DNA of 64,000 nucleotides from Sphingomonadales bacterium UBA2369 (GCA_002344055.1 DDTH01000017.1:144396-208395), one strand, 5' to 3'; positions 9,431 to 19,768 are shown, numbered from the stretch's first letter. Program-made: numbers and translations. Notes: generated from the letters alone by a model not told the origin.

Positions 9431-9768
9431 AGCCGCGTCACCCGCACAACATTGCCACGCGTGCTGGTGACCGTGACGGTGCGGCCGCGCTCGAAATTGC
9501 GGGTGTAGGGCCAGCATTCGACCGGCGCCTGACCCCAGCGGAAGCACAGGCCCTCCTGCTGCATATTCCACTGCCCGGTGATCGAGCGCTCGCCGAAGGC
9601 CGCGACGACCTCGCCATTGGAGCGGAACTGCATCCGGCTTTCGGACCCGTTCGCGGCCACGACCTGCAGCGTCTGCCCTTCCGGGCTGAGGTTGGCGGTG
9701 CGCGGCACCATGGTCGAGCAACCGGCCACCGCCACGGACAACAGCATCAGGGGCGCGAAACGAACCAT
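9427..9768 (-). CDS. Small lipoprotein of unknown function
   Basis: 113 residues. The ATG at 9768 follows a strong GAGGAGG site and yields a lipoprotein signal (VRFAPLMLLSVAVAGCS). The mature part has a single small beta-rich domain (SNGEVVAAFGERSITGQWNM, then CFRWGQAPVECW), with two cysteines that could form a disulfide. It resembles small uncharacterised sphingomonad lipoproteins; no family name is claimed. It is transcribed alone, divergent from the GGDEF-EAL gene and convergent with the esterase gene. Confidence 0.7.
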   Translation of the reverse strand: MVRFAPLMLLSVAVAGCSTMVPRTANLSPEGQTLQVVAANGSESRMQFRSNGEVVAAFGERSITGQWNMQQEGLCFRWGQAPVECWPYTRNFERGRTVTVTSTRGNVVRVTRL

Positions 9769-9949
9769 TTTTTCCTCCTCGAACGGGCACGCTTGCGGGC
9801 GATCATAGCGAAACCCGCCCCCGCTTAGGACCCCCAATCCCGGATTTTGCGACGAGTTCCCCTTGTCGCCAAATTTGCAATGAGAAGCGCGGGTTTAACC
9901 ATCCATCAAAGTCTTTGCGGCAAAGGCAAACCTTCGTTCCCAGGCCAGG

Positions 9950-12295
9950 ATGCCGATGTACCACGCGCCCGTTTCCCAGGATGCCGACCGGCAGGACAGC
10001 CAGCCGCTCGACTCGGTCGAGCCGACGCTGTCCGACTCGGGCAGCGAACGGCTGCGCGACGCGCATCTGCACAATGGCCAGGTGCAGGCTCGCGCGATGT
10101 TCGCGCCCTATTTCGCCATCTCCGCCGTCGCCGCCGCCGCTTTGTGCGCCTGGGGGATGTTCGGCTCCGTCGATCTCGGCCTGATCGTCGGCTGGATGTC
10201 GGCCGTCCTGTTCGTCAACTGGGTCTCCTGCCGCCGGGTCATGGTCGCCGCAGCGGTCGGCTCCAGCCGTACCGCCACGCCAGCCTCCTTCGCCATCGCC
10301 ATCGGCGAGGCGATGGGACTGGCTTTGATCTGGGCATCCCTGCCGACCTACGCCTTTGCGACCCAATCGCCCGAGGTGCAGTTCGTGATCTGCGGCGCGA
10401 TCGGCGGTATGATCGTCGCTTCGCTGGCACTGGCCGCCGTGCCCGCTGCGGCCATCGCCTGGATCGCCACACTCACCACCGCCTTCTGCATCGGCTACGG
10501 CTTCGGGGCCTACCGCTTCGACTTCAAGCTCGGCACGACCTTCGTCCTGCTCGCCGCGATCGGCATTTTCGGTGTGACGCGGCTTACGCAATGGCTGTTT
10601 TCGCTCCTGAAGACGATCGCGAAGACACAGGCCGCCGCCGAGTCGATCCGGCTGCTGCTGAAGGAATATGAGCATCGCGGTGTTGGCTGGCTGTGGCAGG
10701 TCGATGCGGAGAATCGCGTCGTCTACATCTCCTCGCGAATGACGGGGATGATCGGGCGTTCGCCGGCCCAGGTCGTCGGCCATTCGCTGCCGGCGACGCT
10801 GGGCGGCAATTCCGATCTGGGCCGCGCCTTGCTCGCCCGGGAGCCGTTCACCAATCTCGAAATGGAATTCCGGACGCGCCGCGGCACCCGCTGGATCAGC
10901 CTGTCGGGGGATCCGGTGATCGACATGACCGGCCAGTTCCAGGGCTTTCGCGGCGTCGGCGCCGACATCACCGAAGTCAGGCGGACGCAGGAGCGCCTTA
11001 CCAACCTCGCCCATATGGATGTGCTGTCGGGGCTGCCCAATCGCGGCAAGGTCCGCCAGTTGCTCGGCGAGGCGCTGGACAACGCCGTGACGATGAATGT
11101 GCCGTGCGCGATCATGTTCCTCGATCTCGACGGCTTCAAACCGGTCAACGACACGTTCGGCCACCCGAAGGGTGACGCGGTGCTGAAGAGCGTGTCGCAG
11201 CGGCTGGTGCAGGAAGTCGGCCCGCTCGGCGAAGTCGGCCGGATGGGGGGCGACGAATTCGCGGTCGTGATCCGCGATGCGCAGAGCCGCCGCACCATCG
11301 AAGAACTCGCCCGCCGGATCATCGCCGCGATCGCCAAGCCCTATCTGGTCGACAAGGCCGAAATCCGCATCGGCATGTCGATCGGCTGCGCCTATGGGCC
11401 GATCGACGGCAACAGCGTCGACGATCTCATCCAGAAAGCCGACCTCGCTCTGTACCAGGCCAAGGCACAGGGCCGTGGTCAGTGCTGCTTCTTCAACGCC
11501 GACATGGCGAGCGTGGCCGAGGATCGGCTGCGGATCGAGCAGGATCTGCGCGCCGGTATTGCCGCTGGCCAGTTCCGTCTGATGTATCAGCCGCTGATCA
11601 GCGCGGCCGACCAGACCTTGCTCGGCTTCGAAGCTTTGATCCGCTGGCAGCATCCGACCCGGGGCATGGTCTCGCCGCTGGAATTCATTCCGCTGGCCGA
11701 GGAAACCGGCCTGATCATGGAATTGGGCGATTGGGTGATCGAGGAAGCGTGCCGCGCCGCCGCGGTCTGGCCGGCCCATATCAGCGTCGCGGTCAACGTG
11801 TCGGCCAAGCAACTGGTCTTCCCGGCCCTGCCGAACACGGTCAGCGAGGCGCTGGCCCGGCACAAATTGCAGGCCGACCGGCTCGAGCTGGAAGTGACCG
11901 AGTCGATCTTCCTGGGCGAGAATGCGCACACGCTCGACGTGCTGAAGCGGCTGCGCGCGATCGGCGTCGGCATCGCGCTCGACGATTTCGGAACGGGCTA
12001 TTCCTCGCTCGGCTATCTGAACAAGGCGGTCTTCCACAAATTGAAGATCGACGGCAGCTTCGTGCGCGAGGCCGCCGACAATCGCGAGGCCGTGGCGATC
12101 ATCCAGTCAATCGTGCAGCTGGCGAAGAACTTCCGCATGACGGTCACGGCGGAAGGCGTCGAGACCGCCGACGATTTCACCCGCATGCGCGACCTGGGTG
12201 TCCACCAGATTCAGGGTTATCTGTTCGGCCGCCCGATGGCGTTCGACCGCGCCACCGAACTCGTCCACGGGCTGCAGGCACGCCTCAGCGCCTGA
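9950..12295 (+). CDS. Membrane-bound PAS-GGDEF-EAL cyclic-di-GMP protein
   Basis: 781 residues. Several membrane helices lie at about 50-225, a PAS-like sensor at about 245-350 (WLWQVDAENRVVYISSRM), GGDEF at about 355-515 with an intact MGGDEF active site near 431, and EAL at about 530-775. The EAL domain keeps its metal and catalytic residues: EALIRW, NVSAKQL, ELEVTES, DDFGTGYSSLGY, KIDGSFV, AEGVET. The protein could therefore both make and degrade c-di-GMP. The inhibitory RxxD site expected five residues before GGDEF is absent (GPLG there). The start could be ATG 9950 or 9956. No partner gene adjoins it. Confidence 0.9.
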   Translation: MPMYHAPVSQDADRQDSQPLDSVEPTLSDSGSERLRDAHLHNGQVQARAMFAPYFAISAVAAAALCAWGMFGSVDLGLIVGWMSAVLFVNWVSCRRVMVAAAVGSSRTATPASFAIAIGEAMGLALIWASLPTYAFATQSPEVQFVICGAIGGMIVASLALAAVPAAAIAWIATLTTAFCIGYGFGAYRFDFKLGTTFVLLAAIGIFGVTRLTQWLFSLLKTIAKTQAAAESIRLLLKEYEHRGVGWLWQVDAENRVVYISSRMTGMIGRSPAQVVGHSLPATLGGNSDLGRALLAREPFTNLEMEFRTRRGTRWISLSGDPVIDMTGQFQGFRGVGADITEVRRTQERLTNLAHMDVLSGLPNRGKVRQLLGEALDNAVTMNVPCAIMFLDLDGFKPVNDTFGHPKGDAVLKSVSQRLVQEVGPLGEVGRMGGDEFAVVIRDAQSRRTIEELARRIIAAIAKPYLVDKAEIRIGMSIGCAYGPIDGNSVDDLIQKADLALYQAKAQGRGQCCFFNADMASVAEDRLRIEQDLRAGIAAGQFRLMYQPLISAADQTLLGFEALIRWQHPTRGMVSPLEFIPLAEETGLIMELGDWVIEEACRAAAVWPAHISVAVNVSAKQLVFPALPNTVSEALARHKLQADRLELEVTESIFLGENAHTLDVLKRLRAIGVGIALDDFGTGYSSLGYLNKAVFHKLKIDGSFVREAADNREAVAIIQSIVQLAKNFRMTVTAEGVETADDFTRMRDLGVHQIQGYLFGRPMAFDRATELVHGLQARLSA

Positions 12296-12362
12296 CATAA
12301 CGGACGGCTTCCAGCCCGCCCTAAAGCAGGTTAACCTTCCCACCTTCGAGGGAGGGAATTTC

Positions 12363-13004
12363 ATGAACACGAGACTTATCGTGGCGCTCGCCACAGGTAC
12401 GGCATTGCTCGCGGCCTGCGGCGGCGCGAAATCGGGCAACAACCAGGCGGGTGCGAACGCGCAGGCACCTGCGGCAGCGAATGCCGCGGCCGCGCCAGCC
12501 GCCGAAGCGGCACCGGCCGCCAGCGGCGTCACCAGTGCCTATACCGATATCGATCTCGCCCGGTGCGAGTCCTTGAGTTCCGATCCGGAGCATGACAGCG
12601 CGTCCTGGCGTTGCCCGGGCCATGGCGATGTGCCGATCTTCATCTCGTCGGGCGATCTGCGCTACGATGTCGATGCGGGTGTCGATAACCAGAATTTCCA
12701 GACGCTGCCGCCATTCAACGAAAATCCGACGCGGGTCGAATGGCGGCTGCGCGATGGCCGCCCGTTCGCCATGATCTTCCGGCTGCGGCTGGCGACGAAC
12801 GAGCAGACGGAGTGGAGCGCATCGGCGCTGGGCATCGCGACCGTCGGCGCGCCGGGCCGACCCGGCTGCACCATCGCCTGGATCGACGGCAACGTGCCCG
12901 AGGCGAATGCGGTCGCACAGCGGCTCGCCGATCAAAGGGCGCCCACGGCGCAATGCAATGGCGAGCCGGAGATGATCCACGCCGGAAGCGTGCCGACACT
13001 ATAA
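12363..13004 (+). CDS. Lipoprotein of unknown function
   Basis: 213 residues from the ATG at 12363, which follows a GAGGGAGGG site; signal peptide with lipobox (LLAACGG). An Ala/Pro-rich, low-complexity linker (about 20-60) leads to a compact domain of about 150 residues with three cysteines (LARCESL, SWRCPGHG, GCTIAW, and TAQCNG near the end). I do not recognise the family. It is 67 bases downstream of the GGDEF-EAL gene and may share its transcript. A GC-rich hairpin at 13026-13054 lies beyond its stop. Confidence 0.65.
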   Translation: MNTRLIVALATGTALLAACGGAKSGNNQAGANAQAPAAANAAAAPAAEAAPAASGVTSAYTDIDLARCESLSSDPEHDSASWRCPGHGDVPIFISSGDLRYDVDAGVDNQNFQTLPPFNENPTRVEWRLRDGRPFAMIFRLRLATNEQTEWSASALGIATVGAPGRPGCTIAWIDGNVPEANAVAQRLADQRAPTAQCNGEPEMIHAGSVPTL

Positions 13005-13025
13005 GAACGTCCAACAAGAGAAAGA

Positions 13026-13054
13026 CGCCCCGGCCGATGGGGAGGGCCGGGGCG
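13026..13054 (-). terminator. Rho-independent terminator of the small secreted-protein gene
   Basis: A 10-bp GC stem (13026-13035 with 13045-13054, CGCCCCGGCC) and 9-base loop. On the minus strand it is followed by a pyrimidine tract (GTCTTTCTCTT), suiting the gene at 13096-13353; on the plus strand no T tract follows. Confidence 0.6.
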
Positions 13055-13095
13055 CAGGTCGTTCCGAACCGAGCGGGGGCCGGCCCGGACCAAAG

Positions 13096-13353
13096 TCAGT
13101 CGTTCGCGGCGGGAACGCCGCCGGCACGATTCCATTCTGCCTGCGTCCGGCAAACGCGGCGCGGCATGCGGGAGCTTGGCAGATCGACCATAGCGCAGAT
13201 GCGACGCTCCGAATTGGCGCTCGCGGGGGCCTCCGCGGCTGGCCGCTGATCGGCCGACGCAGCCTGCAACGGCGCGGCAGCAGTAGCGGCGAGAAGCGCG
13301 GCGGCGGCGACGGCGCCAGCCTGAACGATGCGCGCGCGGGCGAGATTGATCAT
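13096..13353 (-). CDS. Small secreted protein of unknown function
   Basis: 85 residues from the ATG at 13353, which has a GGGAG site 8 bases upstream; an ATG-like start 24 bases earlier lacks one. A signal peptide (VAAAALLAATAAAPLQAA) leads to a short mature part with a two-cysteine motif, RRICAMVDLPSSRMPRRVC, then RTQAEWN. I have seen this Cys-x-Arg/Thr-Glu-Trp ending in short sphingomonad secreted proteins, but no function is known to me. A leader of about 100 bases with a hairpin precedes it. Confidence 0.65.
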   Translation of the reverse strand: MINLARARIVQAGAVAAAALLAATAAAPLQAASADQRPAAEAPASANSERRICAMVDLPSSRMPRRVCRTQAEWNRAGGVPAAND

Positions 13354-13382
13354 GATGCACACTCCCGAAAAGGACAAACAGA

Positions 13383-13401
13383 ACGGGCAATCAATGCCCG
13401 T
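13383..13401 (-). other. Leader hairpin upstream of small secreted-protein gene
   Basis: ACGGGCA (13383-13389) pairs with TGCCCGT (13395-13401) around a 5-base loop, about 30 bases before the start at 13353. On the minus strand it is followed by a T-rich run (TCTGTTTGTCCTTTT), resembling a terminator or attenuator placed before the ribosome-binding site. Confidence 0.4.
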
Positions 13402-13480
13402 GCCTGTATTGGTGCATTAAGTATGCCAGACACCTAAGCTATTGATAATTTTGAATGTGAAGGCCCGCGATTGACGCTTG

Positions 13481-13500
13481 TCTGTCCGGTAGCGGACAGA
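13481..13500. promoter_or_regulatory. Inverted repeat TCTGTCCG-N4-CGGACAGA, possible operator
   Basis: A perfect 8-bp inverted repeat around GTAG, in the spacer between hrpB (stop at 13518) and the small secreted-protein gene. No T tract follows on either strand, so a protein-binding site is likelier than a terminator. The regulator is unknown. Confidence 0.4.
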
Positions 13501-13517
13501 AAAGCGTTCGCATCCGG

Positions 13518-15950
13518 TCATCTGGCGGTCGCGCGCTTGGTCCGGAGCGTGGGGTGGGCCGCAGCGGGATCGTCCGGCCAGGAATGTTTGGGATAACGGC
13601 CCCGCATCTCCTTCGCGACCATGTGCCAGCTGCCCTTCCAGAAGCCGGGCAGGTCGGCGGTGGTCTGGATCGGACGACTGGCCGGGGACGTGAGCGCGAG
13701 GATCAGTGGTACGCCGCCCACGCGGGGATGCTCCGCCAGACCGAACAGAGCCTGCACACGGACGGCGACGGTCGGACCAGCGTCCGCTTCATAATCGATC
13801 GCATGGCTGCTGCCGGCGGGCGTGGCGAAGCTTGCCGGCGCACGGCGCTCGACGCGCTGTTTGCCGTCCCAGCCGAGCACAGTCTCGAGCGCGCCGGTCA
13901 GCGCGGCCGGCGCGACGTCCGACAGGCGGCGCTTTCCAAGCAGGAGGCCGGACAGCCAGGCATCGGCTTGGGCGATCAACGCATCGTCCGAAAGGTCCGG
14001 GATGTCCGGATCGTCGGCGCGGGCGAAGGCTGCACGGCGGCGCAGCGCCTGCGCGTCGCGGCTCCAGGGCAGAAGCGCGAGGCCATGCTTCTTCACGCCA
14101 TCAAGTAAGGCAGCTTCGATCGCCGCCGGATCGGCGCGGCTGTCCTGCCCGCCCGACAACAGGATCGCGCCGAGCCTTCGGCCATGGCTGGCGCGCACGC
14201 CGCCGGTCGCGGGGTCGAACAAGACCTGGGTGCCGCTTTCGATGCGGCCGGCGAACATCGTTTCCACGGTCTCGCGGTCGATCGGCGCGGCGGAGAGGAT
14301 GCGAGCACCGCCCGCCGCACCGGACGCCTCGGCCACCGCCAGCCACTCGGCGCGCGCCAACGGCGCGGCCGGATCGAGCCGGAAGCCCCGGCCGCCCGCG
14401 CTGAGCCAGTCCGCGCCGCTCGCATCGCGACGCTTCGAAAGCCGATCCGGGAAAGCGAGCGCGACACATTCGCCGACGCTGCCACCCTCCCCCGCCGTGC
14501 CGCCCGCGAGCTGGCGCCAGCGCCTGGCAAGACCCCGCGCCGCCTCGGCTCGCTTCCCGCGTTCGCCACGCCAGCGGCGGAGGCGGGTTTCAAGGTCGGC
14601 ATCGCTGCCCCCCAACCCGCGCTCCGACAGCAAAACCGCGACCTCTGCCGCCAGCGCGCCGAAGCCGCGCTCGCCGGCGATGACCAGCATGTGGGCAAGG
14701 CGCGGCGTCAACGGCAGATCGGCAATCGCCCGGCCGTGCGCGGTCGGGCGGCCGTCCGCATCGATCGCTTCGAGCGCGGCCAAACGCTTGCGAGCTTCTT
14801 CGAGGGCGGCGGCGGAAGGCGGATCGAGCCAGTTCAGCGCGCGCGGATCGGCGACGCCCCAGAGCAGGCAATCGAGCAGCAAAGGCGTGAGATCAGCCTC
14901 CAGGATTTCGGGCGGATCGAAGCGGGGCAATGACGCCGTCCCCGCTTCCTCCCACAGCCGGTAGACGCGGCCCGCCCCCTGCCGCCCGGCGCGGCCGGCG
15001 CGCTGGGCGACGGCGGCCTGGCTGGCGCGTTCGGTGACCAGACGGGTGAGGCCGGCGGCGCGGTCGTAGCGCGGGCGGCGGACAAGGCCGGAATCGACGA
15101 CGATGCGGACACCGTCGAGCGTGAGGCTGGTCTCGGCGATCGAGGTGGCGAGCACCACCTTGCGGCGGCCGGACGGGGCGGCGGCGATGGCGGCGCGCTG
15201 CTCGGCGGGGTCGAGACTGCCGTGCAGCCGGTGGAGGTCAGTGTCCGGCGGAAGCGTCAGCCGCTCGGCGGTCCGCTCGATCTCGGCGACGCCGGGGAGA
15301 AAGGCGAGCAGGCTCCCCTCCCCCTCCGCCAGCGCGCGGCGGATCGCGGCGGCCATGCCGTCCTCGATCCGTTGCTCGGCGGCGCGGCCGAGGTGGATGA
15401 GGGTGATTGGATGGGAGCGGCCTTCGCTGGCGATCACCGGCGCATCGCCCATCAGCGCCGAGAAGCGCGCGCCGTCCAGTGTCGCGGACATGGCGAGGAT
15501 GCGTAGATCCGGCCGCAATGCCGCCTGCCCGTCGAGTGCCAGCGCCAGGCCAAAATCGCTGTCGAGGCTGCGCTCGTGGACCTCGTCGAACAGCACAGCG
15601 GAGACGCCGGCAAGCTCGGGATCGCTTTGGATACGCTTCAGGAAAATGCCCTCGGTGAGCACGGTGATCCGGGTCGCGGCGGAGCGTTTGCTGTCGAGCC
15701 GCGTGGCATAACCGATAGTGCGGCCGACCGGCTCGCCCGCCAGGTCCGCCATTCGCTCGGCGGCGGCGCGGGCCGCGAGGCGGCGGGGGGAGAGCAGCAG
15801 GATTTCGCCGCTGCACCACGACTCCCCTCGCAGAGCCGGCGCGACGGCGGTGGTCTTGCCCGCGCCGGGCGGAGCGACAAGCACCGCATTGGGCCGCGCG
15901 CGCAGGGCGGCGAGCAACTCGGGGAGGACGGTGTGAATGGGTAGCGCCAC
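13518..15950 (-). CDS. hrpB: ATP-dependent helicase HrpB
   Basis: 810 residues, the normal length for HrpB. Walker A is APPGAGKTT (about 26-34), the DEAH-box variant is DEVH (122-125), motif III is MSATLDG, and motif VI is QRAGRAGRQGAGRVYRL. The helicase-associated region and the HrpB-specific C-terminal domain follow (MRGRYPKHSWPDDP near the end). It is a superfamily 2 DEAH-type nucleic-acid helicase of the cytoplasm; its cellular role is poorly defined. It stands alone, with an unrelated plus-strand gene starting about 90 bases beyond its 5' end. Confidence 0.93.
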   Translation of the reverse strand: MALPIHTVLPELLAALRARPNAVLVAPPGAGKTTAVAPALRGESWCSGEILLLSPRRLAARAAAERMADLAGEPVGRTIGYATRLDSKRSAATRITVLTEGIFLKRIQSDPELAGVSAVLFDEVHERSLDSDFGLALALDGQAALRPDLRILAMSATLDGARFSALMGDAPVIASEGRSHPITLIHLGRAAEQRIEDGMAAAIRRALAEGEGSLLAFLPGVAEIERTAERLTLPPDTDLHRLHGSLDPAEQRAAIAAAPSGRRKVVLATSIAETSLTLDGVRIVVDSGLVRRPRYDRAAGLTRLVTERASQAAVAQRAGRAGRQGAGRVYRLWEEAGTASLPRFDPPEILEADLTPLLLDCLLWGVADPRALNWLDPPSAAALEEARKRLAALEAIDADGRPTAHGRAIADLPLTPRLAHMLVIAGERGFGALAAEVAVLLSERGLGGSDADLETRLRRWRGERGKRAEAARGLARRWRQLAGGTAGEGGSVGECVALAFPDRLSKRRDASGADWLSAGGRGFRLDPAAPLARAEWLAVAEASGAAGGARILSAAPIDRETVETMFAGRIESGTQVLFDPATGGVRASHGRRLGAILLSGGQDSRADPAAIEAALLDGVKKHGLALLPWSRDAQALRRRAAFARADDPDIPDLSDDALIAQADAWLSGLLLGKRRLSDVAPAALTGALETVLGWDGKQRVERRAPASFATPAGSSHAIDYEADAGPTVAVRVQALFGLAEHPRVGGVPLILALTSPASRPIQTTADLPGFWKGSWHMVAKEMRGRYPKHSWPDDPAAAHPTLRTKRATAR

Positions 15951-16038
15951 GCGGCCTGCCTAGAACCTGCAGCCGGCGATCACGAGTCGCTAATCAATGC
16001 GCGATATCCTTGGTCAGCAAATGTGAGAGCTATTGCGT

Positions 16039-17493
16039 ATGATTGTCCCCCGCCTCGCAATTCGGTGCATTGCGCTCGGCGCGCTCTTACCGGGTACGGC
16101 ATACGCCAACGTGCAGCCTGTTCACCGGCAACCAGCAGCCGAGGAAGCGGTCTATAGTCGTGGCGCCCCAGAAACGCCGGCACGGCGTGCGCGGGAGCAG
16201 CAGGCCCGTATCGAAAATGCAGAACAGCGACGGCGCGACGAACTCGAGCGGGAGGCCATCGAACGTCCCCCGGAGTTGGAAACTCGGTGTGGCGATGACC
16301 GTCCCCAGCCGTCAGTCTGCATCGAACATTTGGGTCCCAGCCTGATCGGGAAAGGTGGGAACGTGCGCTATCGGATCAGCTGGCGCAATCTGACAGAGCC
16401 ACTCCGCCTTGCCGCTACGGTGGAAAGGACCGCGCCGGTGGGCACACATTGGCGCTACCTCGGACACGCTGGCCGACTGTCCTCTGAGATGATCCAGATC
16501 GTGGGCGACGGCGCGCGCGAATTCGAATGGAATGGAAGGATAGCCGGCTGCCATCTGACGCTCTGCGACGCGATGGAAGTGGGGGAATATCGCCTTGCCG
16601 TCTATGCCTTTGCGGTCACGCCGTATCGGGAACTGGAATACGGGGTTCCGCTACACCCTGTTCACACTGCGATGCGCGCCCAAGGAGCGCCGCTGATCAG
16701 CTGGGCGAAATCCGCCGCTTTCCGTATCGACGGCGAACCGAACCTGACCCCGTTTCTGCGGCGGCCAATGTTTCCGCTTGCGCAATATCTTCGGCAGCGG
16801 CTGGGATTCTTCATTCCGTTCTATGACTGGTCGTTGCTGGAGAACCCTCTGCCGGCCAGGAGGACCCGGGACGGTTATTGCGCCGACATCACGCTGCGCC
16901 CGCCGCTGCGGGGCATATTGCGCGCGTGTCTGCCGCTCGATGCCCTCGGCGCCTACGGCGCCAATGTCGAGGACTGGGAGATGCTCTTCTCGGGCGAGAT
17001 CGGCTTTCTCCCCGGCCTGATCCCTGAAGCCGATGCTGAAATCATCGCCCGCCGCCTTGCCATGAGAGGATATGAACAGGCGGCTGACTATATCGGGGGC
17101 CAAGATTTTCGTGCTTTGCGCGATCGCTACGGGCAGGAAGGCCTCAGCCAGCGCACCTGGCTCGAAACAGAAATCCGCGAAGCCATCTATCGTCGCGAGG
17201 CTGGGGGATTCTGGCTGTTCGTCGTCGAACAGACAGCCATGTTTGTGGGTCGCAACGGCTTTGTCCGAGGCAGCAGCAACCCGGCGGGACTTTCGGACCG
17301 TCTGCTTGTCAAGGTTGAGCCGAACGGCCGCGCCTGTGTGGTTGGCCGAGGTCCGGCGGGAAGCTATCGGCCCAGCATTCAGAGTCAGGAGCCGGTCGGC
17401 GGCCTCCCCGCAGGGGAATCGCGCCGATATTACGATATCGAGGCCTGGTCGCGGCCCTGCCGGGAAATCGAGCGCGGGGACAGCGGCAGATAA
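16039..17493 (+). CDS. Exported protein of unknown family
   Basis: 484 residues from the ATG at 16039 (GAGAG site 9 bases upstream; a TTG two codons earlier is less likely). A signal peptide (about 1-24, ending AYA) is followed by a charged Arg/Glu-rich helical stretch (about 45-80, REQQARIENAEQRRRDELERE) and then a long mixed alpha/beta part. Motifs visible: PSVCIEHLGPSL, FRIDGEPNLTPFLRRP, LRACLPLDALGAYG. No catalytic signature is recognised. To the eye its GC content and codon choice are less extreme than in neighbouring genes, which may mean later acquisition. It ends 48 bases before a terminator hairpin it shares with groEL. Confidence 0.6.
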   Translation: MIVPRLAIRCIALGALLPGTAYANVQPVHRQPAAEEAVYSRGAPETPARRAREQQARIENAEQRRRDELEREAIERPPELETRCGDDRPQPSVCIEHLGPSLIGKGGNVRYRISWRNLTEPLRLAATVERTAPVGTHWRYLGHAGRLSSEMIQIVGDGAREFEWNGRIAGCHLTLCDAMEVGEYRLAVYAFAVTPYRELEYGVPLHPVHTAMRAQGAPLISWAKSAAFRIDGEPNLTPFLRRPMFPLAQYLRQRLGFFIPFYDWSLLENPLPARRTRDGYCADITLRPPLRGILRACLPLDALGAYGANVEDWEMLFSGEIGFLPGLIPEADAEIIARRLAMRGYEQAADYIGGQDFRALRDRYGQEGLSQRTWLETEIREAIYRREAGGFWLFVVEQTAMFVGRNGFVRGSSNPAGLSDRLLVKVEPNGRACVVGRGPAGSYRPSIQSQEPVGGLPAGESRRYYDIEAWSRPCREIERGDSGR

Positions 17494-17540
17494 CTATCAC
17501 GCCCACTTTCCGACACGCGAAACGGAAACCTTGCATAAGA

Positions 17541-17568
17541 AAGGGCCGGGGATCGCTCCCCGGCCCTT
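17541..17568 (-). terminator. Bidirectional terminator between groEL and the unknown exported-protein gene
   Basis: A perfect 12-bp stem (17541-17552 with 17557-17568, AAGGGCCGGGGA) and 4-base loop TCGC. On the minus strand it is followed by TCTTATG and ends groEL, whose stop is at 17595; on the plus strand TTCCATTTCTCG follows, so it can also end the gene at 16039-17493. Confidence 0.85.
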
Positions 17569-17594
17569 CCATTTCTCGAGCAAGCGGTTCGGAC

Positions 17595-19238
<1,644 letters not shown>

Positions 19239-19261
19239 GGTCTCAGTTCCTTCTCAAATCC

Positions 19262-19317
19262 GTGCTCCTGCGAAGGCAGGAGCTTTGTTAGCAGGGCTCC
19301 GGCCTACGCCGGAGCAC
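19262..19317. repeat. Paired hairpins in the groES-groEL spacer
   Basis: Two 8-bp stems, GCTCCTGC/GCAGGAGC (19264-19271 with 19276-19283) and GCTCCGGC/GCCGGAGC (19296-19303 with 19308-19315), each with a 4-base loop. The outer GTGCTCC (19262-19268) and GGAGCAC (19311-19317) can also pair. These resemble dispersed palindromes of sphingomonad genomes and would fold in the groES-groEL mRNA just ahead of the groEL ribosome-binding site. Confidence 0.8.
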
Positions 19318-19324
19318 ACAAATC

Positions 19325-19392
19325 CAGAGTCACGAATGTCATGAATGTCACGAAAGTCGCACGGAATCGCGGGGGGTTTCGTGACTTTCCGG
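19325..19392 (-). repeat. Dispersed repeat copy 2 (groES-groEL spacer)
   Basis: The 30 bases at 19363-19392 are the exact reverse complement of 5211-5240. They continue into degenerate GTGACATTC nonamers (19325-19362). The repeat begins at the last base before the groES stop codon (19393-19395) and fills the spacer toward groEL. Confidence 0.9.
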
Positions 19393-19680
19393 TCAGCCGA
19401 CGATCCCCAGGATGTCGCTTTCCTTCATGATCAGCAGGTCCTCGCCGTCGACGCGGACCTCGGTGCCCGACCATTTGCCGAACAGGATGCGATCGCCGGC
19501 CTTCACGTCCAGCGGGGTCACCTTGCCGTCTTCCGACTTGGTGCCGGTGCCGGCGGAGATCACTTCGCCTTCCTGCGGCTTTTCCTTGGCGGTGTCCGGG
19601 ATGATGATCCCGCCGGCCGTCTTCTCTTCGGCGTCGACGCGGCGGACCAGCACGCGATCGTGCAGGGGGCGAAAGGACAT
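19393..19680 (-). CDS. groES: Co-chaperonin GroES
   Basis: 95 residues from the ATG at 19680, preceded by GAGGTGAG; an upstream in-frame start at 19713 would run into the CIRCE element and is rejected. SFRPLHDRVLVRRVDAEEKT and the mobile loop TAGGIIIPDTAKEKPQ identify it, as does the LLIMKESDILGIV ending. It caps GroEL rings during folding. First gene of the heat-shock operon, with promoter and CIRCE directly upstream. Confidence 0.98.
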   Translation of the reverse strand: MSFRPLHDRVLVRRVDAEEKTAGGIIIPDTAKEKPQEGEVISAGTGTKSEDGKVTPLDVKAGDRILFGKWSGTEVRVDGEDLLIMKESDILGIVG

Positions 19681-19706
19681 ATGCTCACCTCTTCGATATG
19701 AAACTT

Positions 19707-19733
19707 TTGGCACTCACAAGCCGCGAGTGCCAG
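19707..19733 (-). promoter_or_regulatory. CIRCE element (HrcA operator) of groES-groEL
   Basis: On the minus strand CTGGCACTC-N9-GAGTGCCAA, the standard 9-N9-9 inverted repeat with CIRCE core GCACTC/GAGTGC. It lies about 26 bases before the groES start and just downstream of the promoter, as expected for HrcA repression. Confidence 0.93.
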
Positions 19734-19740
19734 CAGCGCG

Positions 19741-19768
19741 GATTTAGGCATCGTTCGGGCCGGGTCAA
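19741..19768 (-). promoter_or_regulatory. Likely promoter of groES-groEL
   Basis: On the minus strand TTGACC (19768-19763), a 16-base spacer and TAAATC (19746-19741). The predicted transcript start would fall at or next to the CIRCE element, allowing repression by HrcA. No clear sigma-32 pattern is seen. Confidence 0.6.
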
